Below, piece after piece: positions 1 to 8,700 of a stretch of 10,942 nt of DNA. Origin of the DNA: Gymnopilus junonius (taxonomy: Eukaryota > Basidiomycota > Agaricomycetes > Agaricales > Galerinaceae); contig JADNYJ010000871.1 in NCBI GenBank assembly GCA_015501075.1, positions 1-10,942 of the forward strand, given 5' to 3'. A program made the position numbers and the translations under genes. Under the pieces are notes generated by a model. That model was not told the DNA's origin and ran no database searches. It saw nothing but the letters and a program-made list of their open reading frames with translations. Each line of letters begins with the position of its first letter. Position 1 is the stretch's first letter.

Positions 1-90
1 GTACAATGTAGACTAGCTATGGTTTATATACTATTTAGGGTTGATAATAATATATATAAGACAATAACAAAACAAGGGGAATCAGAAAGG

Positions 91-198
91 GATGATCATC
101 ACAGAGGCAGTACAGAAGGGGTGATGATCAGAAAGGAGAGATTGTTCATATATTAGGGTAAGAGAAAGAATGATCATCTTGCAAGGCAAAGATGATCA
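91..198. repeat. TGATCA-rich purine tract upstream of the left gene
   Basis: Four copies of the palindrome TGATCA lie within 108 bp (93-98, 125-130, 171-176, 193-198), mostly within ATGATCAT-like contexts. The first two are arms of a 10-bp inverted pair (TGATCATCAC at 93-102, GTGATGATCA at 121-130). ATCAGAAAGG is repeated directly at 81-90 and 128-137. The surroundings are purine-rich (AGAGAAAGAA at 161-170 and 241-250). Upstream placement suggests a promoter element, but no factor can be named from sequence alone. Confidence 0.4.
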
Positions 199-210
199 TA
201 ATAGAAACTC

Positions 211-218
211 TATAAATA
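211..218 (+). promoter_or_regulatory. TATA box candidate for the left gene
   Basis: TATAAATA lies about 80 bp upstream of the ATG at 292, a plausible distance for a fungal core promoter with a short 5' leader. It follows the TGATCA-rich tract. No transcription start can be seen directly. Confidence 0.45.
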
Positions 219-291
219 ACAAATCAACAGATAAATGATAAGAGAAAGAAGAGGAACATGATAAGATAACAGGAAAATGAGGGATCGTAAC

Positions 292-1008
292 ATGAGCAAT
301 GATGTGGCCAGCCCATCCAGGTCTCAAGAGATGTCAACTGAGACTGTCAAAAAGAACAATGATAAATATATTACCAGTGCCTGTTAGTTGCACTGAACCT
401 CTTTATTTGAACAGAAGTTCATTAATGCCTGCTTACACCATTGTGCTCATCAGTTATAGAGAAGTCTCCTCTGAACATCAGCTTTACCAGGCTGGGATAC
501 ACCCACTGGTCAAGGATGTGCTCTTCTTCTGCACTAATCACAGGGCTGCTCTACCTCTCAATGCAACCAATTATCTGGAAGGTTTCTCTGTTGGTGAGAA
601 TATGAGATCTTTTCCTCCTCAGTATGATCATATCAACATTGTTCAATATTCAATTGAAACAATTAGGACCTGGCTTGGTTAGAGTATGAAAAAATGCTGG
701 GAGCATGCTGGTATGCCTATGAGATCATCACCCATGCTGGAATAGAGCTTCTGTTGATCAGTCACATCACCAAAGCAAGCACTAATATCAGTTCAAGCAT
801 GCTGGATGGTGATAGAGGACAAGTCATTGAACCATCAGCTATTCAAGTATGGGGCAGCCTCAAGCTGATTGATCATCTCATATGTGAGTGGGAGGGGAAG
901 CTAGCTCACTACATTCAGGAAATCTATGACCTGCTGAACCTGAAGGCTCCTATTTCTGATTTTATCATGGACTATGTTCACTATCCTCTTTCTGATCCTC
1001 CATCATAG
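292..1008 (+). CDS. Unknown small protein, three-exon gene (possibly the 5' part of an interrupted host gene)
   Basis: Model: exon 1 292-382, intron 383-453 (GTTAGT donor, CTTAC branch 17 nt before the CAG acceptor), exon 2 454-593, intron 594-666 (GTGAGA donor, TAG acceptor), exon 3 667-1008 ending in TAG. The intron lengths (71 and 73 nt) move the frame so that all three exons join openly, giving about 190 residues. The N-terminus is polar, starting MSNDVASPSRSQEMSTETVK; exon 2 has a hydrophobic stretch; exon 3 is helix-like and starts DLAWLEYEKMLGACWYAYE. I recognise no domain and see no clear signal peptide. The stop falls 8-17 bp before the repeats that mark the transposon side, and another plus-strand exon begins at 10800 beyond the opposite repeats, so the real gene may continue there. 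An overlapping open frame (296-682) is the main alternative for exon 2. The gene is fairly likely real; the model is less certain. Confidence 0.45.
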
Positions 1009-1024
1009 AAATTGACAGATAAAA

Positions 1025-1277
1025 GTATAGAAATGTATGCCAATATATAAGCAGCATTCACCACAGTGACTGCGTTTCTGTAGCCTACGACATTTCAATA
1101 CATTAACCCAGATGACACATGGCAATGTATTGGAGTGCTCCGATGTATTGCCATGTATTAAATTGCTGGGCCTATACATAGCAATGTATTGGCATGCATC
1201 AATGTATTGGGATGTATCGTCTGGGTTAATGTATGAAAATGTATCGGAATACTCACTTTGCAAAATTGTACATTGCT
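1025..1277. repeat. Left subterminal repeat cluster (CAATGTATTG family)
   Basis: Exact CAATGTATTGG copies lie at 1123-1133, 1182-1192 and 1200-1210. Variants include CGATGTATTG (1141-1150), CCATGTATTA (1151-1160), GATGTATCG (1211-1219) and AATGTATCGG (about 1239-1248). The predominant orientation is CAATGT reading inward. The same word recurs mostly inverted at 10520-10769. This layout fits subterminal transposase-binding repeats of a CMC transposon. Confidence 0.7.
1091..1241. repeat. 151-bp fold-back with 25-bp imperfect inverted arms
   Basis: Arms at 1091-1115 and 1217-1241 are inverted copies with about three mismatches in 25 positions; the core TCTGGGTTAATGTAT is exact. The 101-bp centre holds most of the CAATGTATTG copies of the left cluster. 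It could be a folded subterminal region or a small nested MITE-like element. I saw no target duplication around it. Confidence 0.65.
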
Positions 1278-1748
1278 TTACATAGGTGACCAAAAAGCCG
1301 GCATGGATCCTTGCTAGTCACATCATTCAAGCTTCAAAATTCAACCATTATTACAGTAATCTATTAGTAATGGTTTCTACAAAGTACAGTCAAGCAAGTC
1401 TAAGTATCTAGTTGCTACAGCGATGACAAGGTGGGAATGAGACAAGGAGCAGAGCAAAGTGCAAACATGAAGTAATGGAATGAAAGAGGACATCAGAGCA
1501 AGGTATGGGCACAAAGCAAACAGAATGAAAGACACATGAGCATTGTAAGAATGAGACGAGAAGGGAATAAAGCGAGAAAAGAAATAGAAGGAATGAAACA
1601 ATAAGAAATCAAACCTGAGGAGCAGTACGTGCTTTCCTCGGCAAAGTGCTTCAGGGCTTCTTCACAGTCAAACGTTCGGATTCAGCATCGTTGACATCCT
1701 CCGCAGCCTCATTAAGATGTCAGCAACACCTCAGGTAGAAGAATTTTG
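1278..1748. other. Non-coding, purine-rich stretch downstream of the DUF6698-like gene
   Basis: No convincing gene is seen. About 1377-1610 is purine-rich on the plus strand with repeated GAATGAAA/GAATGAGA-like words, so its complement gives a Phe/Leu/Ser-rich open frame (1377-1601) that looks compositional. This is probably the 3' UTR or trailer of the minus-strand gene. The minus strand of about 1620-1750 has short coding-like pieces that could be a further 3' exon, but no single frame is clean. Confidence 0.4.
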
Positions 1749-1879
1749 TCAAAAAACGCACCCTTTTGATGATGAGCGAGTATTGCGAGCAGATGCCCAA
1801 GTTGAAGACTGCGGCTTCTGCTTCTGATCCTTCTTGACTTGGTTGTTGTCCTTTGCCTTGGTCTCAGGAGCTTTGGGCA

Positions 1880-1883
1880 GTGC
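1880..1883. repeat. Target-site duplication GTGC, left copy
   Basis: GTGC here is repeated at 3221-3224 on the other side of the LTR-like insertion. Keeping one copy rejoins the minus-strand exon in frame as GTT GCA CTG CCC AAA, which supports the boundary choice. Confidence 0.75.
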
Positions 1884-3220
1884 TGATAAGTTTAGGTAGT
1901 TTGTAGGTATGAAAAACGAAATAGATCGCTTTTATTGAACCCAACAAATATCCCTTGACTTGTGTAAGTTCTGGGGAGTGTAAGTATCAATGTCTTTTAA
2001 TTAAGTTCGCTTTTATGGGGTTTTACAATGGGTTGTAGGGGTTCTTTGGATAATGGATCGCTTTAATTGACTTCTGGCTTGGAAACTTTCTCTAAACTTG
2101 ACTGATCTCTTCTTGAGATAAACTAGGCTCTGGCTATGCTTTTGAACTAAAAGACTTCGTACTTTTGTAGCTGAGTGACGCTCTGTCTACTCCCAACTAC
2201 TCAACTAGGTCCTGACTTGAATAATAAGCCTTTGCTTAATCTATCTCTTATTTGAGCTCAATTCTAAGTTTGTCTGAAGCTTATCTCGCTTTTATATCAA
2301 TCAATTGTCTTTCTATTATCTAGTTTAGAAGCCAGATGCTCGATTGTATTGCTACGACTCGAGGGTGCTGTCTGCTTGCTTTTCTACACTAATTCTACTG
2401 GGTTTTTATACTATTTTACTGGGCATCTTACTAAGCTAATTTGATAAGCGCTGTGTAATTAATTATCTCGTCATTAGTCCGATTCGGAGTGAGGGGAATT
2501 ATGCCATTGGTTGGGCATATTCATCAAGTGCCGAATATTTATCTCATTGCCATATAAGGCATTTTATCGGATTAATATTCCTGCTGTTGCGATCGTGCAA
2601 CGGCCGGTTCATTATAGCGTCTTTAATATTTGTCTACCTCACAGAGGATTTTGTCTATGTCCTCAGGGGCTTGCTAATGTGTCTAGGATAGGTGTATATT
2701 TATTAGTTCTATGAGGGAATGCGAGGGGACGAGCGTCCTTGCGTCGCATCTTCATATTACCAAAAATAGCACCCGCTCCGATGTCGATCATCGTGGATTA
2801 TTCCTTTTCCGGTTACATTCCTCCGGATGATAAAAATAGATTACACCGGCTTCGGGGTAATTGACTTGTTTGGGCTGTCGCTCCGCATGTCTATATCGGG
2901 TCAAAGGTCGTTCCCATTGTCTGTGCGTGTTTCCGTGCTCCCTTGGTAGTTATTTTAAATAAACTCGAGGCCCCTACTAGTGTGTAAGGACTGTAGTAAT
3001 TCGCTTGTGTATCTTATAATAAATGATTAATGATTACTAGGTGATCATAATCATTATATCTTTTGATATTAAGCTTTTAATGTTTAAATGTGGTTTTCTC
3101 GAGTATATTCGGGATGTTTAAGCTCGGGAAGGCTATCAACAACCTATATTAATTTATAGAGATGGTCGAAAATAATGGGGATGGCCTGTTTTCACACATA
3201 ACCGTGTAACAGTCTCATCA
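1884..3220. mobile_element. Solo-LTR-like insertion (1337 bp) in the DUF6698-like gene
   Basis: The segment begins TGATAAGTTT and ends AGTCTCATCA, so it has TG...CA ends with short inverted termini (TGATAAG against TGATGAG), flanked by GTGC at 1880-1883 and 3221-3224. Removing it plus one GTGC joins the two halves of a minus-strand exon with no frame change. It holds no convincing protein; the 67-codon frame at 2511-2714 has no recognisable content. It is AT-rich overall but has CpG-rich patches (about 2720-2940), unlike the depleted coding exons around it. TG...CA ends, a 4-bp duplication and lack of coding fit a solo LTR of a Ty3/gypsy or Ty1/copia element. A non-autonomous DNA element with 7-bp ends is the alternative. 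No second copy or internal region lies in the window, so the family cannot be named. Confidence 0.7.
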
Positions 3221-3224
3221 GTGC
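3221..3224. repeat. Target-site duplication GTGC, right copy
   Basis: This partners the copy at 1880-1883. On the minus strand it is the GCAC that ends the exon part before the insertion. Confidence 0.75.
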
Positions 3225-5603
3225 AACATCATGTTTCTTCCTCGACTCGGCTTCTCATGTCTGCTGGACTTGCTATAGACCAGGTGAGAGAAATGCACTC
3301 AGATCTCTAAGATAGACACTCACCTTGTTCCGGTTTTCCTTCTCTGCATGTCGTCGCTCTTTTTCCAATTTCTTCAATGCTTCCTTTTCGCGCTTTCAAA
3401 TCGCCTCTTGCTGGAGAACCCATTGCTCGCGGATTGCCTTGCTCTCGATGTCGAACTGCTTCGACAATTGTGCGTACTCTTCCTCGACATCCTCCTCTTC
3501 TGAATCATACTCCCGAGCTAGGAACGTCTCCAGCAGCATCACGGAAGCTCCCTGTCCTCCCTGTTCCCCTTCCTCTTCCTCCTCCTCTTCCTCCCCTGCA
3601 GTTCCTTGCCAGGGCCAGTGGGTAGGAGCACCATCCTCATCCAGGAAACTTTCCTCTTGCTCTTTGTCTCCCTCTTCCACCTTTCCATCTTCATCTCCAT
3701 CTTCCTCTGTGCTCTCTTCATCATGGATGATCTGGCATAGTCGCTTACTTGGTCATTCTTCGACATACTCGAGCACGTCCTCTTCATGTGGTGTTGGCTG
3801 GCGAGGTGGTGGATGACGAGGTGCTGTTTGGCATGGCATTCTTTGAGATCAAGGGGTTGATTGAGGTGGTGGTGGTTGGTGTCGTAGTGACTGAGGAGAT
3901 ATGCATTGATGGGGAGGAGACTGGCAGCAATTTTGCGTAGGTGGAGGCATGTGCTGAATAACTTGCTGCCACTGGAGCTGTTGTTCTCGCTGCTCCAACT
4001 CACGTTCCTTCGCCGCTAGATGCTGTTCCATCTCCTGGAGCTGTTCTTGCATCAGGTTGGCTTCAGAGGGGCTGGTATCAGCGTGCTTTGGGCAGACAGG
4101 GCCTTTCTTCTTCTGCTTAGGGGGTTGAAGACCAGGAATTTGGCTTAGAGAAAGAGAGAAAAGTTATAAGATACAATGATAATAGAGAATTGACTTACAT
4201 TGTCCACCAATCCAGGAGGTCCTTTCCCCACTGTGTCTGCCCATTTTTCTCTACTAGGTTTACAATGCTGTCATAGAAGTCATTGAGATTGAACATTCCA
4301 ATGAAGGTATTCCATTTGGTGGATGACGAAAGAGCGATATAAGCCTGGGTTTTACCTTGTTGAGTAAAAGGGACAAAGGGAACACATCGATGGCTCACCT
4401 GGATGCAGACATACCCAATCATTCTTCCTGTCACCTGAGTTAATCCAAATTTCCTAGCCTTGTTCTTGTTCAGGACATGATCGGGGTTGAGCACTGATGA
4501 CGGCCCAGTGAATATATGACGAAAAACCTCGAAAAAAGTAGTCAGTGAATAACAAAAGATCCATTAGGTAAAAAGCTTACTTTGAGTAGAAGCTCACCCC
4601 TCAGGAAACCCTTCATCAGCTTCTTCTTGTTGTATACCATGCCGCTCTCATATAAGTAAGTAGGAAAGTCATTGTTAGTGATCTTAATGGACCCATCGAG
4701 AACCTTATTCATAAAGACCCTGGTCGAAAACATCAGTGAATTAGGGAAAGAATGGCGCATATATTTTACATGGCATCCTTGTCAAATTCATCTCTCATAC
4801 GCAGAGGACAGAGGAGGTCCGCAGTATCGATGTGGTAGAAGGCGCAAATCGTTTTGCTGTTGCTGGAGATAAGTCACTCCACATCATAGTTGGCCTGGAA
4901 CTTGGAGCCGAACTTGGGGTCGTTGTAAAGGTATTTGAGCATCGCTGGCTTGAGCTTTGCTGTGTCATCGCCCCTGGATTGACCAGCAGCCTCCGAGATC
5001 TAAAAGAGGTCAATTAGACTTGAAATTGGTTGCATATATTCACGTACCAGGTGGATCAAGCCCAGAAAAGCGTCAGCTGAGGTTGAACAGGCATCAACAA
5101 CTGATGGAAAACCACGCTCAAGCTTCATGATGGCTTTGAAAGCTTGGATCTCATCTTCAGTATATCTGAGAAGTGTCAGTAGTGAAAGAAAGTGCATACA
5201 ATGGCATGTATGCTCACGTTATCTCCTCCTCATCTGCCTCTGGTTCATCATTGTCGAACGCTGCATTGGGTACTCCAGCATAGAAGATGCGATGGAGATT
5301 CATGAATGGGTAGATGGTCTGAGCAATGATCCGTGCTTTCTTGATATATGGCTTAAGGTACTTATTGCTATTCATAGGTCATCAGAACCAGGTATTATAC
5401 AGGTAAAGGGCAACTTACATTCCCTTTGCACTTGCAGCTTTCCTGATTTCCTTTATAACTTTGCGGGAAAGGCCTTGTTCATCATTGGTATCATGGGAGG
5501 CATCAGGCATGATGGTGGTAGGGAAGAAAGAAGGAGAATGATGCATTGAGATGCAACTGTCAAGACGCGACTTGTCCTGATTTGGATTCCGAAAATACAT
5601 CAT

Positions 5604-5701
5604 GTGACTTTCGGCTTGCTGATGGTGATGCGTGTTGGCAATCAGCGTTCAACTTTTGCTCCGGCATCCTCAAAGGCTTCAGTACCCAGACTCAAACCTC
5701 T
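5604..5701. promoter_or_regulatory. Short divergent intergenic region between the two transposon genes
   Basis: Only 98 bp separate the furthest plausible ATG of the minus-strand gene (5603) from the transposase ATG (5702). Both genes must take their promoter from here or from each other's 5' part. I see no TATA box or obvious symmetric operator. If the minus-strand gene starts at 5546 or 5510, the gap grows to 155-191 bp. Head-to-head layout would allow shared control, but that is inference. Confidence 0.3.
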
Positions 5702-8700
5702 ATGGCTGGCCTGAAATGTCCCGGATGCCGAAAAATCTTTACATCTCATACAAGCTTTGCGAGTCACAGACCGAAATGCCGAGGTCTTATTATTGTGGCA
5801 CAGAAGAGATTAACCGAGTGCAAAATCAACATGAAAAAAAAGTCTTCCAGCTCTCGTCTTGAGACCAAGAAAGCTGAACTGCTTCAGTGCTTAAAATTGA
5901 TGAGCTGAACTCCAAGCAGACAAGCCTCCACATTATTGATGGTGCGTAACAGGCTTCAGTTGTTTAGTTGTCAAGTTCATGTCTTGAAATAACCGAAGGC
6001 CCAAGCGGACACAAGACTTCCCAAGACTTTCCATGATGAACTCCCTCCGGCTCCTCCATATATACCCCATTCAGACAAGTTGATGGACATCGACAAAAGG
6101 TCTTCTTCTGATGAGTCTGCTGTACCAGAAGCACCTCGATTTTTTGAAACTGAACCGGACTCATTTGGCATCTTTTGTGTCTATGCCCATGGCAAACCTA
6201 GCATCACCCCGGACCAGTTCTATTCCCTGTCTGAGGTCTCTGACTCACCTTATCTGGGCATTGGCTCTTCTGTCAAATCTAGTGGCTCTCCTTTGTCTAT
6301 TCTGGGTACTGTCCTCGAAAAGATGAAGGAAACTGTTGTAGGAACCGCAGAAAATTTCTTTGCTCCATTTCGGAATGCCTCCATCTTTTGACTAATGTCC
6401 TGGTTTTACCGATCATCTAATACCAAGTCAATCACCGAACTCAATTATCTAGTCAACAATGTTATGTTAGCTCCGGACTTTGACATGGCTGATCTCCGAG
6501 GGTTTGATGCTGCCAAAGAAAATGCACAACTGGATGCTTATCATGAAGATGACCAGCCAGGGTTGGACAGCCTTCCGTCCCCTTTCTCTTTTGATGAACG
6601 ATGGATGAAAAGCACAGTTAAAATACCTGTTCCTTGCAAGGGTTTCAGATATTCATCTGAAGACGATGCGCCGAAGTTTACGGTTGAAGTCCACCATCAG
6701 AAATTCACTGAAGTCATCAAATCAGCCTATGCAGAGGTGGTATCTGAGAAATTTCATACCTTCCCTTTCAAAGCATACTGGAAGCCAACTAAAATGGCAC
6801 CCAAGGAAAGAATCTACTCTGAGAGCTTCACTGCTGACGCATGGAATAATCAATTTGAAGAAATATTGGACAGCACACTGGACGACTCAAGACCCGATCT
6901 GGAGCAATTTGTCATTGCTCTAATGATATGGTCCAATTCTACATCTCTTGCGCAGTTCGGGAATGCTGAGCTCTGGCCATCGTACATCTTCTTCAGTGGT
7001 CAGTCAAAATACGATCAAGTTAAGCCATCATCTTTTGCAGCACACCACTTAGCATATTTGCCCAAGGTGATCTACATAAAATATTCTGATTCTCTTATTC
7101 TGACTGATGTTTATAGCTCGATGACAGTTTCCAAGAATTTTATATGAGGCATTATGGTGAGCCAGCTACTGCCGAGATGCTTACACATATCCGATGGGAG
7201 CTAGCACAAGCTGTCTGGCTCCTACTTTTAGATGAGGACTTCATCGAAGCATATATTCATGGACTTCAGCTGAAGCTTGCTGATGGAGTTGACCGTTTGG
7301 GACTGTTACGATTTCTGACATATTCAGCAGACTATGTCGAAAAGTAAGTTTTTAATTTTACATATCAGGATAATTTGACATATATCTGCTCTATGGTTGC
7401 AGGGTATTGATGGCTTGTATCAAGTATCTTTCACAGTGTGCATGTCCTCGCTGCCTTGTCCTCAAATCAAAATTTCACATGCTGGGTTCAAAATGTGATA
7501 TCCAGGATCGGCTCAAGCTCAAATGTGTTGATGATGAAACAAGGTGAGAGGCAGTGGAAATTGCATGAAAACTAATATTTGAAAAGGGTGTTAGTCTTGG
7601 AAGCAAATGAATTGCAGACCTCCTTGCAGACAAATCACTGGTGCCAACATGAGTAAGTCTAATTAGATAATATCCTCTTTGCCTCTGACCACCAACCTCA
7701 GAATGCTTTCTCAGAGCAGTTCCAAGAACTTGGGTTGAACTATTATGAGCTTTTCATTGTTGATCTGTTACATGAATTTGAAATAGGTGCCTGGATGGCG
7801 ACATTCAAGCATCTTCTATGTCTTCTGTATGCCTTGGGTAAAGATGGTATCCAGAAACTAAATGAGCAGTATGTCTTTGAACTTGTCTTGATCAGGATCT
7901 AATAAATGCGAAATAGATATCGTCAAATCCCTACATTTGGGCAAGGTACAATTCGCCATTTTGCACAAAATGCCTCAGACTTGAAGAAAATGGCTGCGCA
8001 CGACTATGAGGACCTTCTACAGGTAAAAATATTACGTTCCTGCACAACAATTTATGTCTGATGCCAGGTATTATAGTGTGCTATTCCAGCCTTTGAGGGT
8101 TTTTTTCCTGCAAAGGAGGATGGTATCATCCGCAAACTTCTCTTTGAGTTGGCAACATGGCATGCACTGGCCAAACTTCGACTACATACCAAGACAATGG
8201 TAATGGATCTGGAGAACTCCACAACCCAACTTGGCAAGGACATGAGAACCTTCAAGAACACTGTGTGCGAAAAGTATATGACCTATGACCTGCCTTCAGA
8301 GGAGGCTGCAAGAGGTCGATGCAAGTCAGTGACAATGGCAAAGAAGAACATATCAGGGACTCAGAATAAAAAGATGACCACAAATACCAATTCTGTGCAT
8401 CGTAAGCATCACTTTCTCCTGAACACTGTCAAATTCCATGCCTTAGGAGGGTATGCAAAGGCAATTCGCCTCTTCGGTACCACTGATAATTATAACAGTC
8501 AAACAGTATTCATTTCATCTCTTATTCCTATTCTGGGCTTACCATTCACATCTATAGGGTGAATTTGAACATCGACAGGTGAAACACATGTATCGGCAGG
8601 TTCACAAAGGTAGACATGTCCGAGGAATTGGGCTTCAGGTTTGACGCGAAAGATTCATTCACATCCTTTGAGAACGAAACAAGCGCCAACAAGCAGCACT

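Larger units (their letters stand above)
1749..5603 (-). pseudogene. DUF6698-like protein with C-terminal coiled coil and acidic tract; decayed and split by an insertion
   Basis: Exons in minus order: 5603-5419, 5367-5218, 5165-5048, 4999-4770, 4719-4581, 4527-4399, 4344-4199, 4143-3324, 3272-3221, then, after the 1337-bp insertion, 1879-1749. All phases agree and total 2100 nt (699 codons plus stop). Introns are 51-56 nt with GT donors. The N-terminal half has the features I associate with the basidiomycete DUF6698 family: NDFPTYLYESGMVY, then GFLRGELLLK, VFRHIFTGPSSVLNP (about 4527-4483), a GRMIGYVCIQ segment, and FYDSIVNLVEKNG with a WW-containing end. The last large exon encodes a Glu/Gln coiled coil (about 4052-3960), a Pro/Gln-rich linker, a run of eight Glu (about 3590) and a basic EKEALKKLEKERRHAEKENR helix. 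Five in-frame TGA codons (4876-4874, 3851-3849, 3755-3753, 3398-3396, 3257-3255) and no TAA or TAG occur before the final TGA at 1751-1749, which could itself be decayed. The start could also be ATG 5546 or 5510. Function is unknown; the divergent transposase suggests an accessory transposon protein (inference). Confidence 0.72.

Noticed and set aside
296..682. Single 128-codon frame as the left gene
   Set aside because: It is bounded by stops and does not join the clear downstream frame (667-1008) by any GT-AG intron I found, whereas the three-exon model has good splice sites and consistent phases. Kept only as an alternative.
1049..1070. CACAGTGACTG as a CACTA-like left terminus
   Set aside because: No inverted partner is found near the right cluster, and repeats of the element extend further out (1025-1038).
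1377..1601. Hydrophobic minus-strand ORF (Phe/Leu/Ser-rich)
   Set aside because: It arises from a purine-rich plus-strand tract; it has no family resemblance and lies downstream of the likely gene end.
2511..2714. 67-codon ORF within the LTR-like insertion
   Set aside because: No recognisable motif, no ATG context and typical chance length; it contains no gag or pol sequence.
3325..3816. Ser-rich plus-strand ORF and other overlapping frames over 3325-4003
   Set aside because: They are antisense or off-frame readings of the Glu/Gln-rich exon of the minus-strand gene; poly-Ser comes from the complement of GAG/GAA runs.
3221..5603. TET/JBP-type dioxygenase linked to the transposon
   Set aside because: Such genes accompany some fungal transposons, but the minus-strand protein shows no HxD...H iron-binding pattern and instead matches DUF6698 motifs.
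7544..7611. An intron beginning GTGAGA at 7544
   Set aside because: The supposed intron translates, apart from TGAs, to the expected EAVEIA and KLIFEKG segments in frame, so it is exon; the GTGA is simply G plus a TGA codon.
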